Shown here: positions 41,857 to 50,409 of the stretch, one piece after another
How positions within the stretch are numbered: position 1 is the stretch's first letter
Layout of the letters: every line of letters starts with the position of its first letter
Assembly: GCF_028596025.1 (NCBI RefSeq)
Contig: NZ_CP117167.1
Coordinates: 372,001-436,000, forward strand
Direction of reading: 5' to 3'
Length of the DNA: 64,000 bases
From: Mucilaginibacter jinjuensis
GTDB lineage: Bacteria > Bacteroidota > Bacteroidia > Sphingobacteriales > Sphingobacteriaceae
Notes under the pieces: model-generated
What the model saw: only the letters and a program-made list of their open reading frames with translations
The model's database searches: none
What the model was told of the DNA's origin: nothing
Position numbers and translations under genes: made by a program

Positions 41857-41970
41857 AATTTATGTTTTTATTAATTGGTTTAATTAGAGGTTATTACAAA
41901 CATATTATCATTTACGCAAACCCGGCAGGGGCAAATACGACAATCTAAGGGGCTGATTGTGCAAATCGTA

Positions 41971-42318
41971 CTACACCTTTTCGAATGCCTTTAATTGTGT
42001 TTTACTGGCCTTTAACTTCCATGCGTTAATCAACAGTGGTTTAAGGTCGTCGTCAGTAATCAGGGGTAGATTAATGAGTACAGATGGCCAGTTTTTATAA
42101 TGATCGGTTGTGAAATAAATATCGGGGTTAATGACAATCAGCTCGTCGCGGTCGTGGTGATAGAGGTACATAGTTACACCGTCGGGCTTTAAGGTACACA
42201 GCAATTTCTTTTGGATATAGAAAGCTGTTGCGCCAAAGCAAATACCCTCGCGGGTGCCGGGCAAGGGCAATAAAGTTTCCCTTATCACTTGAAGTATATG
42301 CTCCGCGTTATAGGACAT
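41971..42318 (-). CDS. YjbR-like (MmcQ family) protein
   Basis: A 115-residue protein with the YjbR-type pattern: LLPLPGTREGICFGATAFYIQKKLLCTLKPDGVTMYL in the first half and DHYKNWPSVLINLPLITDDDLKPLLINAWKLKA in the second. It is more divergent than the copy at 21366-21719. No motif indicates an enzyme activity. Confidence 0.75.
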   Translation of the reverse strand: MSYNAEHILQVIRETLLPLPGTREGICFGATAFYIQKKLLCTLKPDGVTMYLYHHDRDELIVINPDIYFTTDHYKNWPSVLINLPLITDDDLKPLLINAWKLKASKTQLKAFEKV

Positions 42319-42359
42319 GGTTCTTATTAAATTAATATCTCAATTTAACTAAAGTTGTA

Positions 42360-42481
42360 CCCATCTAAATTTTACCCCTTATTAATGTTGCTGCAAGTTG
42401 CACAGGCAGTAGTGTTCCCCTTTAAAGGAGAAGGCAATGGCCCTGCTAACACTACCTACTTTAATAAGGGGTAGAAATGGG
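42360..42481. repeat. Compound inverted repeat before the DUF1080 gene
   Basis: TACCCCTTATTAA on the left (about 42373-42385) and TTAATAAGGGGTA on the right (42461-42473) are exact reverse complements, with CCCAT/ATGGG at the ends and an inner GTAGTGTT/AACACTAC pair (about 42409-42455). It can fold as a long branched hairpin about 100 bases upstream of the gene. No second copy was seen in this window. Confidence 0.6.
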
Positions 42482-42581
42482 ATGATAATTCACACCTATC
42501 TTCACCAAGTTAAAACTCTCATTGCGATATTGCAATTAACTGTATATCTTACAAGCATCTTTTATACCTAAAAAATTGATA

Positions 42582-43277
42582 ATGAAAAACATGTTTGCAT
42601 TGCTTTGCGCTTTAGCTGTTACATACAGCGCATCGGCACAAAACCAACTAACTAAAAAAGAACAAAAAGAAGGCTGGCATTTATTGTTTGATGGTAAAAC
42701 CACCACAGGCTGGCACTCTTATTTAAAACCAACAGCAAGCCCTGCCTGGAAAGTAGAAGGCGGCGTATTACAATTAGACCCCAAAGCTCCAGACCAGGGC
42801 GATTTAGTAACTGACAAAGAATATGAGAACTACGAACTTTCGGTAGAGTGGAAGATCTCTCCGGAAGGTAATAGCGGCATCATCTTCGGCGTGCATGAGG
42901 ATGCTTCCTTAAACCAAACTTATTTAAGTGGTATTGAAATGCAGGTGCTGGATAATGAAAAAGCCGAAGACAATAAAAAAGCTAACCACCTTGCAGGTTC
43001 ATTGTATGATATGAAAGCACCATCATCATCTGTAGCCAAACCAGCGGGTGAATGGAACGTAGCCAAGATCTCGAAAAAAGATGGCCACCTCATATTCTGG
43101 CTGAATGGTACCGAGATCATCAACGTGCAAATGGGCAGCCCCGAGTGGAATGAACTCTTGAATAACAGCAAGTTTAAAACCTGGGCCAACTTTGCCAAAT
43201 ACCCTAAAGGTAAAATAGCCTTACAGGACCATGGGCATGTGGTTGCCTTTAAAAATATTAAGATTAAAGAATTGTAA
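42582..43277 (+). CDS. DUF1080 (3-keto-disaccharide hydrolase-type) secreted protein
   Basis: A 231-residue protein with a signal peptide ending near SASAQ. It shows the canonical DUF1080 opening GWHLLFDGKTTTGWHSY, then YENYELSVEWKISPEGNSGIIFGVHED, and the ending GHVVAFKNIKIKEL. The upstream TTG in the same frame at 42576 is less likely than this ATG. The fold is a concanavalin-like sandwich; family members act on disaccharide derivatives. It is followed at once by a strong terminator. Confidence 0.92.
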   Translation: MKNMFALLCALAVTYSASAQNQLTKKEQKEGWHLLFDGKTTTGWHSYLKPTASPAWKVEGGVLQLDPKAPDQGDLVTDKEYENYELSVEWKISPEGNSGIIFGVHEDASLNQTYLSGIEMQVLDNEKAEDNKKANHLAGSLYDMKAPSSSVAKPAGEWNVAKISKKDGHLIFWLNGTEIINVQMGSPEWNELLNNSKFKTWANFAKYPKGKIALQDHGHVVAFKNIKIKEL

Positions 43278-43282
43278 AAGAG

Positions 43283-43308
43283 AAAGGCCCCGGTTAGGGG
43301 CCTTTTTA
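43283..43308 (+). terminator. Bidirectional terminator between convergent genes
   Basis: AAAGGCCCC (43283-43291) pairs exactly with GGGGCCTTT (43297-43305) around GGTTA, followed by TTA. It separates the DUF1080 gene from the TlpA-like gene that ends at 43312. Confidence 0.85.
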
Positions 43309-43311
43309 CTT

Positions 43312-44481
43312 TTATAGCTGTTTTGTTATTAGCTGTTCTATCTGTGTTTTACTGTCTTTTCCAAAAGTTCCTGCAAAAATAACTTTGCCACTTTTATCAA
43401 CTAATATAGCTTGCGGATAGCTATATATGCCTAAATCTTTTGCCAATGCTTGGCCTGCGTACAACATTTTGTAAGCCGGTTTTTCCCGATTGTAGAAAAA
43501 GCCTATTTCTTTAGGTGAGTCGTAAGCGTTTATGGTTATTATCTGCACATTGGCGGCGTTAAACTTTTGCTGAAGCTCTTTTAAGTATGTAAATGATTCC
43601 ATACAATAGCTGCAGTTTTTAATCCAAAACTCCATTAGTATAACTTTACCTTTTAAGCTGCTGTTTTGCAGCGTAGTTAAGGTATCACCTTTGTAAACAG
43701 GGAGCTGCCAATCTGGAAGTATTGCCCCTGCGGCTATCATCGGTTTGTTGGCTATTTTTTTCTCTGGTTGATATTCTTTGGTATAGGTAGAATAATACCA
43801 CGATGTTTCTTGAGGTTTATTAGGGCTAATATTTATATCGGTATATGTAACCTTGGTAATATCAGTTTTTTCGTGACTGTTGCGCTCTATAATTTGGTAA
43901 GGTAAACTGCTGGCAGGGTCAATAATTATGTCGTAGTACATAGCCATAACCGTTGTGAAATTTCTGAAACTCCCCAGATAATCTATCCCCTTATTTTGCA
44001 TAGCCAGGCTCACAATGTGGTAAGGTTTATTTGCTATTACTGTATCGCGGGTTGTTTTACTAATAGAATCATCCCGGATAATCTGATACAATATACTCCT
44101 GAACGATGGGATAGAATTGTAGAAATAAGAGAAAGAATTAAATGCTTTACCATCCGGCTGCTCTTTCAACTCATAAGTTTTGGCTTTTTTATCAAGCGAA
44201 AAATATTCGGTACCGTTATAAACCTGGAAGGTTGCTTCTGAATTTAATTGAAACTTCGAAACCTTTTCTTTATCAAATTCAAGATAACATTGAGCAGATG
44301 CCTTTGAATGATAGTTTTCTTTTGGATAGCTAATGTCTCGTTCATAATGATAGCTTACCGTTTGTATGCTTAATAACTTGTCGGCCGTTTGTGTTAATAT
44401 TTTATTGGCTTCGTTATTATGGTTTGATGCAAGGGCAGGTACAGTAAATAGTGTGAGTAATAAGAATAGGTTATTTTTCAT
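43312..44481 (-). CDS. Secreted TlpA-like thioredoxin-fold protein
   Basis: A 389-residue protein starting at 44481 (MKNNLFLLLTLFTVPALAS, a signal peptide). The frame reaches 44511, but the extra residues precede the signal. An N-terminal beta-rich domain (about 25-240) resembles LolA/DUF-type lipid-binding barrels. The C-terminal thioredoxin domain (about 245-385) has the active site NCSYC near residue 285 and a cis-Pro loop SYPQAILVDKSG. It probably reduces or oxidises envelope proteins. It is more AT-rich than its neighbours. Confidence 0.85.
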   Translation of the reverse strand: MKNNLFLLLTLFTVPALASNHNNEANKILTQTADKLLSIQTVSYHYERDISYPKENYHSKASAQCYLEFDKEKVSKFQLNSEATFQVYNGTEYFSLDKKAKTYELKEQPDGKAFNSFSYFYNSIPSFRSILYQIIRDDSISKTTRDTVIANKPYHIVSLAMQNKGIDYLGSFRNFTTVMAMYYDIIIDPASSLPYQIIERNSHEKTDITKVTYTDINISPNKPQETSWYYSTYTKEYQPEKKIANKPMIAAGAILPDWQLPVYKGDTLTTLQNSSLKGKVILMEFWIKNCSYCMESFTYLKELQQKFNAANVQIITINAYDSPKEIGFFYNREKPAYKMLYAGQALAKDLGIYSYPQAILVDKSGKVIFAGTFGKDSKTQIEQLITKQL

Positions 44482-44665
44482 TGTGATATTCGGTTTACGC
44501 AATATAAACATAGTTAATCTGGATCAGTAAAATCAATTGATGTTTATACAACCTGTGGCTCTGATAAAAGTTGTTACATTTTAACCTGTTGCTTGTTAAG
44601 TCTCGTATATCTTACTAATAGATATCAATTAAATTTAAGGGCCTTACTTTATTACGATAGTCTCA

Positions 44666-44902
44666 ATGAAAGCTTTGTGTGACGATAGAACCAGAACGGT
44701 GGCTGCTCATATCCGCAAGATAAGAGAAGACAGGAATTATACGCAGGATTATCTGGCAGCAAAGCTGGAGATGTCGCAAAATGCCTATAGCAAAATTGAA
44801 CTCGGGCAAAGCAATATTACCATTAACCGTTTAATGTGTATTGCCGATATATTGGAGGTTGATGTGGTAAACATTATCAGGCCCCAAATGCTTGCTGTTT
44901 AG
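44666..44902 (+). CDS. Small XRE-family HTH regulator
   Basis: A 78-residue Cro/C1-type protein: VAAHIRKIREDRNYTQDYLAAKLEMSQNAYSKIELGQSNITINRLMCIADILEVDVVNII. All five helices of the HTH_3 fold are present and no effector domain is attached. It is transcribed divergently from the TlpA-like gene, and its last four bases overlap the end of the convergent kinase gene. Confidence 0.85.
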   Translation: MKALCDDRTRTVAAHIRKIREDRNYTQDYLAAKLEMSQNAYSKIELGQSNITINRLMCIADILEVDVVNIIRPQMLAV

Positions 44903-45774
44903 CACTTTTTCTCGTTCAAGAACGCAATCACGTCTTCTTCAGTACCTGTAAACGGTCCTGAAGACTGGATCTTTAAGCCTGCCATAGCCGACGCAAATTC
45001 GCCAGCTTCTTGTATGCCTGCTCCTTTAATACGTTTGTATAGGTAGCCTGCCATATAGGTATCGCCGCAACCGGTAGCATCAACAACTCTCAATGGTTTA
45101 CAAACGGGGATGGTATAAAATATATCATCAGCATAAATAACCGAACCTTTGCTACCCAAGGTAATGGCTACTTCTTTAACGCCCCAGTCGGCCAGTATTT
45201 TTGCACCTTCTTTGATGTCTTTCACCCCTGTAAGTACTTCCATTTCGTGGTCGTTTACTTTTAAGGTGTGGATATAGGCAAGGGCTTCTTGTTTGGCAAC
45301 CCAGTCGATAGGGTGTACTTTTTGATGTTTAACATCACGCAAATAACCTTGTGCATCTAACGATACCTGGCCACGGGTAGATAGATCTTTAATCAAATCA
45401 ACTGGAATGTCACCTGCAAGCAGCGGACCGAGGTGAAATATTTTAGCTTCAATATCTTTTAATTGCTCAATAGTAAAGGGATCCGCTTCCTGCAAAACAC
45501 GCTGAGTGCGGTGATCCTGGTCAATGCCGTAGGTGTTTTCGAAATATACAGTATAGGTACTTGGTAATGCCTTTACCTCAATGCCTTTTGATCGCAGGTC
45601 CTTTACATAGTGCATTTCGCTCAGGGCAACGGCAGTTACCAGGGTATAGCTCACATCCATCTGGTTAATGGCGTTCGAAAAGTAGAACGATGTGCCGCCT
45701 GCCATATACTTTTTAGAGTGGCTGGTAACTACTTTATCGAGAGTGATGTGGCCTATGCAGCAAATGTCGAACAT
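44899..45774 (-). CDS. PfkB-family carbohydrate kinase
   Basis: A 291-residue ribokinase-fold sugar or nucleoside kinase. The anion-hole motif DATGCGDTYMAGYLYKRI (232-249) includes the catalytic Asp at 238 and replaces the usual GAGD with GCGD. AGGTSFYFSNAINQM near 25-39 corresponds to the N-terminal substrate region. The phosphate acceptor cannot be named from sequence. Confidence 0.86.
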   Translation of the reverse strand: MFDICCIGHITLDKVVTSHSKKYMAGGTSFYFSNAINQMDVSYTLVTAVALSEMHYVKDLRSKGIEVKALPSTYTVYFENTYGIDQDHRTQRVLQEADPFTIEQLKDIEAKIFHLGPLLAGDIPVDLIKDLSTRGQVSLDAQGYLRDVKHQKVHPIDWVAKQEALAYIHTLKVNDHEMEVLTGVKDIKEGAKILADWGVKEVAITLGSKGSVIYADDIFYTIPVCKPLRVVDATGCGDTYMAGYLYKRIKGAGIQEAGEFASAMAGLKIQSSGPFTGTEEDVIAFLNEKKC

Positions 45775-45915
45775 GATTTCGGGACTGAAGATTTATAATC
45801 GGGCAAAATAAAGATTTTTAACCTATATTTTATTAATGGTTAATGTTGTGCTATTCGGTTTATAAGCAAGCCAACTTAATTTATATATTTTTACGGGCAT
45901 TTTAAGCATTAAGCT

Positions 45916-46977
45916 GTGACACACCAACCATCGATATTAGTAACTTTTGATTCTATGAAGAATGCCAACAGTGGATACTTCTACTTTGGTAAAGGGTTGG
46001 GTAATGGCTTAATTAATAATAATCACGATAGGTTTCATCTCGAATTTTACTTGCATCAAAGGACGGCTTACCGGTTTGATGATAAAGTTGATATTCTGCA
46101 ACTCTCCAAATGGCATCAGCTTTATTTTCCTAATCGTAATAAATATGATTTAGTACACATTACCGATGATATGTGCCGCTTAAACCCTGCCTGGGTTAAC
46201 GCGAAGAAGATCATGACCATTCATGATATGAACAGGGTACACGTAGAAACCAGTACGCCGGAAGAGATAGAGAAGTATCTTCAAAAGTTAAGAAAGAATA
46301 TTGAACAGGTTGATCACATTGTGGCTATATCACAATTTGTGGCTAACGATATCCAACACTATTTCCCCCAAACTAAAGACAAAGTAACTGTAATTTATAA
46401 TGGCGCGGATGCGTTGACAGTGCCCGATGGTTACAAACCGGTTGTTGCACCAACTAAACCGTTCCTTTTTACAATCGGTCTGCTTTCGCGGCAAAAAAAC
46501 TTTCACTTATTACCTGCTTTATTACAGGATAACGAATTAGAACTGGTTATTGCCGGGATTGAAACACCACACGTAAATGTGATTATAGCGGAAGCTAAAA
46601 AGTTTGGCTGTTTAGACCGGCTTCATATCACCGGCCCGGTATCTGATGAGGCCAAGGCCTGGTATTATCAAAATTGTACTGCTTTTCTATTTCCTTCAAG
46701 AACGGAGGGTTTTGGTTTGCCTGTTATTGAGGCCATGCATTTCGGGAAACCGGTATTTCTGTCGAAGTATACCTCCTTGCCCGAGGTTGGTGGAGACGTT
46801 GCCTATTATTTCGACAGCTTAGAACCTGCTGCCATGCAGCAAACATTTAAGAATGGTATGGACGATTTTCTCAGCAGAAACCTATCCTGGGAAATCAAAC
46901 AACAAGCCATGAAATTTTCGTGGGACCGTGCGGCTCAGCAATACCTGCAGCTTTACGAACAAATCTTAAGCAAATAA
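45916..46977 (+). CDS. Glycosyltransferase family 4-type protein
   Basis: A 353-residue GT-B fold glycosyltransferase. The N-terminal half includes HDMNRVHVETSTPEEIEKYL. The C-terminal donor-binding half has TIGLLSRQKNFHLLPALLQ and PSRTEGFGLPVIEAMHFGKPVFLS, the EX7E-type motif. The start is GTG at 45916, since the strand SILVTFDS directly follows; the next ATG would remove this strand. It probably transfers a sugar in surface polysaccharide or glycan synthesis, though no cluster surrounds it. Confidence 0.88.
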   Translation: MTHQPSILVTFDSMKNANSGYFYFGKGLGNGLINNNHDRFHLEFYLHQRTAYRFDDKVDILQLSKWHQLYFPNRNKYDLVHITDDMCRLNPAWVNAKKIMTIHDMNRVHVETSTPEEIEKYLQKLRKNIEQVDHIVAISQFVANDIQHYFPQTKDKVTVIYNGADALTVPDGYKPVVAPTKPFLFTIGLLSRQKNFHLLPALLQDNELELVIAGIETPHVNVIIAEAKKFGCLDRLHITGPVSDEAKAWYYQNCTAFLFPSRTEGFGLPVIEAMHFGKPVFLSKYTSLPEVGGDVAYYFDSLEPAAMQQTFKNGMDDFLSRNLSWEIKQQAMKFSWDRAAQQYLQLYEQILSK

Positions 46978-47143
46978 TTGCCTGTATTTTATCAATAGTT
47001 AATGTTGCGGCATTCATCTATACATAAGGCTTGTTTAGCGATACATCATTGCTGTAGCCTATAGCAATTGCCACCTTTAAAACATAGCAGGGGATTATTG
47101 TATGCGATTCGAGTTTTTCCCTGGTATGTTTTCATAGAAGATG

Positions 47144-47175
47144 GCGCCTGCTGAAAAGCAGGCGCTTATTTGTAA
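47144..47175 (+). terminator. Hairpin terminator upstream of porP
   Basis: GCGCCTGC (47144-47151) pairs exactly with GCAGGCGC (47158-47165) around TGAAAA, followed by TTATTTG. It is 167 bases after the glycosyltransferase stop. The gap 46978-47143 has no recognised gene. Confidence 0.6.
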
Positions 47176-47192
47176 AAAGCTGGGCGGTATAC

Positions 47193-48212
47193 ATGAAGAG
47201 AGTTTTTAACCTGATTATAATTTTTTCTATTGCAGCAAATATTGGTTTAGCACAACAGCGCCCGCAGTATACCCAATACGTTTTTAATAACTACCTGCTT
47301 AACCCTGCCGTAACTGGTATTGAAAATTATACCGATCTTAAAATGGGTTACCGCAAACAATGGACTGGCCTCGACGGCGCACCAACTACATCATACTTAA
47401 CCTTTAATATGCCCATCGGCAATCAATTTTTGAATGGTGATGCTGCTGGCTCGCCAGCCGGAGGCACCGAAAACCCTATGAGCCGTTCGTACGTGCAGGA
47501 TTACCAGGCCGCCGCCCCGCACCACGGTATAGGTATGACGATTGTGAGCGATAAAGCAGGCCCGTTAACCGAAACTAACATTGATGCTACTTATGCTTAT
47601 CATATCGGCTTAAGCCCAAAATGGAACATGGCGGTAGGTGTTGCGGCTGGTGTTAGTTATGTAGGCTTAAACACATCGGCAATTACGTTGGAGGTTGATA
47701 ACGACCCGGCCATTACCAACGGTATTGCCGGTCAGTGGAAACCCGACTTGGGCGCCGGGATCTGGATTTATACTTCTAATTTTTATGTGGGCGCATCGGC
47801 GCAGCAATTGCTTAAATCAAATTTATATTTCAGCACTAATACATCTACCTATAATCAAAGCCAAACAGTGCCGCATTATTTCTTTACCTCGGGTGTGAAG
47901 CTGCCGGTATCTGATGATGTTTCTTTTATGCCCTCGATAATGCTGAAGGTGATTAACCCGGTACCTGTATCCTACGACATTACCGGCAAACTGGCCTTCC
48001 GCGACAGGTTCTGGATCGGTGGTTCGTACCGGCACAATGATTCGTTCTCTGCATTGGCAGGTTTAAATATCAGCTCGTTTATTAATATTGGCTACTCGTA
48101 CGATTTAACTACTTCTACTCTCAACACGGTAAGCAACGGTACGCACGAGATTGTAATTGGCATCTTGCTAAACAACCGCTACAAAGTTACCTGCCCTATG
48201 CGGACGTTTTAG
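47193..48212 (+). CDS. PorP/SprF-family type IX secretion-associated outer membrane protein
   Basis: A 339-residue protein with a signal peptide (ending near GLAQ), then the family signature QYTQYVFNNYLLNPAVTGIENYTDLKMGYRKQWTGLDGAP. A beta-barrel with many aromatic-ended strands fills the rest, finishing with EIVIGILLNNRYK. PorP/SprF proteins belong to the type IX secretion/gliding system, where they aid display of specific cargo. No adhesin cargo gene lies directly beside it. It is probably transcribed alone. Confidence 0.93.
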   Translation: MKRVFNLIIIFSIAANIGLAQQRPQYTQYVFNNYLLNPAVTGIENYTDLKMGYRKQWTGLDGAPTTSYLTFNMPIGNQFLNGDAAGSPAGGTENPMSRSYVQDYQAAAPHHGIGMTIVSDKAGPLTETNIDATYAYHIGLSPKWNMAVGVAAGVSYVGLNTSAITLEVDNDPAITNGIAGQWKPDLGAGIWIYTSNFYVGASAQQLLKSNLYFSTNTSTYNQSQTVPHYFFTSGVKLPVSDDVSFMPSIMLKVINPVPVSYDITGKLAFRDRFWIGGSYRHNDSFSALAGLNISSFINIGYSYDLTTSTLNTVSNGTHEIVIGILLNNRYKVTCPMRTF

Positions 48213-48224
48213 GGGGGAGGAGTA

Positions 48225-48447
48225 GTAATAGCAGTGGCAAGTGGCAGGAAGAGAAAAGGCGAAAAGAAAAATGAGAATAGACAAAAGAGTAGCAGTGGCG
48301 AGTGGCAGCAGCAGGAGTGTAAAAGACGAAAAGAAGAATGAGCAAAAGGTTTGTTACATCCTTAAGCCATTCTCCTTTCGTTTCTTTTATCCTTCAGTCC
48401 TTTATCTTTCGTCGGTAGAGACTGCCACTGCCACTAACCCCTGCCAC
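48225..48447. repeat. Short-word array (GTGGCAAGTGGCAG type)
   Basis: AGCAGTGGCAAGTGGCAGGA (48230-48249) recurs as AGCAGTGGCGAGTGGCAGCA (about 48290-48309). The reverse-complement words CTGCCACTGCCACT and CTGCCACT follow at about 48421-48448, so the two ends can pair. It separates convergent porP and the metallo-beta-lactamase gene; a 69-codon frame within it is not a gene. Confidence 0.65.
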
Positions 48448-49844
48448 TAAATCTCTACGCGCTGGTGCTGGTACGGTATCTCTACCTGTTCAAACCCAAC
48501 ATCCTGTAGTTTTTTGGCGAAGTGTTGCTGTACATCGTATTCGCCATGTACTAAAAATACTTTCTTTACCAGTTTAGGGTCCTGGCACGACATGAATTTG
48601 AGCAGATCCTCATAATCGCCATGCGCACTCATTGATTTAATGGAACGTACTTCGGCTTTCACATCGTAGTCTTCATGGAAGATGTTAACCACTTTATCGC
48701 CGCGCAGCAGGTGGCCGCCCAGTGATGATGGCTCGCAGTAACCTACAATCAGTATGGTGTTTCTTTCTTTGTCGATGTTGTTACGGATATGGTGCCTCAC
48801 CCTGCCTGCCTCGGCCATGCCCGATGAAGAGATAATGACACATGGGCGCGGATCATTGTTTAAGGCGATAGATTCTTCCGTTGATTGGGTAAAGCGCAAA
48901 CCCTTAAAGCTGAACGGATCAGCATCTACCTTCATTACCTTCTCTACTTCGCTATTATAAACTTCGGGGTGTTCTTTTAATACCTGTGTGGCCTGGTCGG
49001 CCAGCGGGCTATCCACATAATAAGGTACATCCGGTAGGCGGCCTTGTAATTCCAGGGCATTAAGGGCATATAATAGTTCCTGCGTACGGCCAACGCTAAA
49101 GGCCGGGATAATTACCTTGCCGTGCCTTACCATGCAAGTGTGTTGGATAATATCGTGCAGGGCATTCTCAATAGGTTTCAGGTCTTTGTGCAACGAATCG
49201 CCATAGGTTGATTCCAGCAAAATATAATCAGCCTGCGGGAATTTCTCCGGGCTTCTTAATATCATATCGCCATATCGGCCAACATCACCGCTAAAGGTAA
49301 GCTGGGTGTATTTACCATCTTCCAGAATATTGAGGTGCACGGCGGCGCTGCCCAGCAAATGCCCGGCATCGGTAAATAATACTTTTACACGCGGGGTGAT
49401 CTCAAACTCTTCATTATACTCCACCACCTTAAACTGACCAAGTGCCTTCATCGCATCTTCTTCGGTATAAAGCGGTTCTTCTAAGGGCAGGCCTTTTCGC
49501 TCACGATAAGTATTGGCGTACTCGGCATCAGAAGTCTGGATACGTGCCGAATCTGCCATCAAGATTCGCGCAAGGTTCATGGTGGGCGGGGTACAGTAAA
49601 TCGGGCCTTTAAAACCTTCGGCAACCAGACGGGGTATTAAGCCGCAATGGTCGATGTGGGCGTGCGATAAAACCATATAATCAACCGTATCCGGACGGAA
49701 ACCGAAGTGTCCGTTTAAATCATCAGCGTTTTCGAGTCCCTGAAACATACCGCAATCGAGCAATATATTGGTGCCATCGTTTAATTGTACCATGTGTTTG
49801 CTGCCGGTTACATTGCGTGCCGCACCATGAAAAGTAATATGCAT
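48447..49844 (-). CDS. MBL-fold beta-CASP RNA-processing-type hydrolase
   Basis: A 465-residue metallo-beta-lactamase/beta-CASP protein. Zinc motif HAHIDHCG (61-68), DAGHLLGSA for motif 3, FSGDVGRYG for motif 4, then the beta-CASP cap with VSFSVGRTQELLYAL-type motif A-C residues, SSSGMAEAGRVRHHI and MSAHGDYEDLL. This is the YsmB/CPSF-73-like group that acts on RNA or nucleic acids. No signal peptide. It is divergent from the BlaI gene. Confidence 0.92.
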   Translation of the reverse strand: MHITFHGAARNVTGSKHMVQLNDGTNILLDCGMFQGLENADDLNGHFGFRPDTVDYMVLSHAHIDHCGLIPRLVAEGFKGPIYCTPPTMNLARILMADSARIQTSDAEYANTYRERKGLPLEEPLYTEEDAMKALGQFKVVEYNEEFEITPRVKVLFTDAGHLLGSAAVHLNILEDGKYTQLTFSGDVGRYGDMILRSPEKFPQADYILLESTYGDSLHKDLKPIENALHDIIQHTCMVRHGKVIIPAFSVGRTQELLYALNALELQGRLPDVPYYVDSPLADQATQVLKEHPEVYNSEVEKVMKVDADPFSFKGLRFTQSTEESIALNNDPRPCVIISSSGMAEAGRVRHHIRNNIDKERNTILIVGYCEPSSLGGHLLRGDKVVNIFHEDYDVKAEVRSIKSMSAHGDYEDLLKFMSCQDPKLVKKVFLVHGEYDVQQHFAKKLQDVGFEQVEIPYQHQRVEI

Positions 49845-50028
49845 TAGTATAATTTAAGTTTAACGTGATTGATAACCACGTATGCAAGATAATGTTCTTA
49901 AATATAAATTTGGATAACTAATGCATTAGTTGCAACTTTATAGAGCGCAATAAAATAATACAGCTGCAAACACAAGGTTTGCATATTGAGATCCGATTGT
50001 TTTTTGAGGATGCCATTAAACTAAAATT

Positions 50029-50400
50029 ATGGAAATGAAAGAACTAACACGTGCAGAAGAACAACTGATGCAGGTGCTTTGGCAATTAAAAAAAGCTTAC
50101 GTAAAGGACATTATCGACCAGTTGCCCGAGCCTAAACCGGCGTACAATACGGTGTCGACTTTTATCCGGATACTGGAAACCAAGGGCTTTGTAGGCCATA
50201 CCGCCTTTGGTAAAAGCCATGAGTATCATCCGCTCATCAGCAAGGAGCAATACCAGAACTTTGCGACCGATAAATTACTGAACGGCTATTTTGATAATTC
50301 GGTAAAACGCATGTTCTCGTTTTTTGTGCAGAAAGAAAAGATTGACATGAAAGAGGCTGATGAGATTTTGAAATTGATTGAAAAGTTGAAAGACAAATAA
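50029..50400 (+). CDS. BlaI/MecI-type transcriptional repressor
   Basis: A 123-residue winged-helix regulator. The family opening LTRAEEQLMQVLWQLKKAYVKDIIDQLPEPKPAYNTVSTFIRILETKGFVGH carries the recognition helix, and the C-terminal half contains the dimerisation helices. In the Bla/Mec systems the repressor is inactivated by the BlaR1/MecR1 protease. The cognate M56 gene follows nine bases after the stop, so the pair forms the usual sensor-repressor operon. Confidence 0.92.
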   Translation: MEMKELTRAEEQLMQVLWQLKKAYVKDIIDQLPEPKPAYNTVSTFIRILETKGFVGHTAFGKSHEYHPLISKEQYQNFATDKLLNGYFDNSVKRMFSFFVQKEKIDMKEADEILKLIEKLKDK

Positions 50401-50409
50401 TAACATTTT

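Noticed and set aside
48241-48450. A 69-codon open frame next to porP
   Set aside because: It lies wholly inside the GTGGCAAGTGGC word array and ends in the reverse words.
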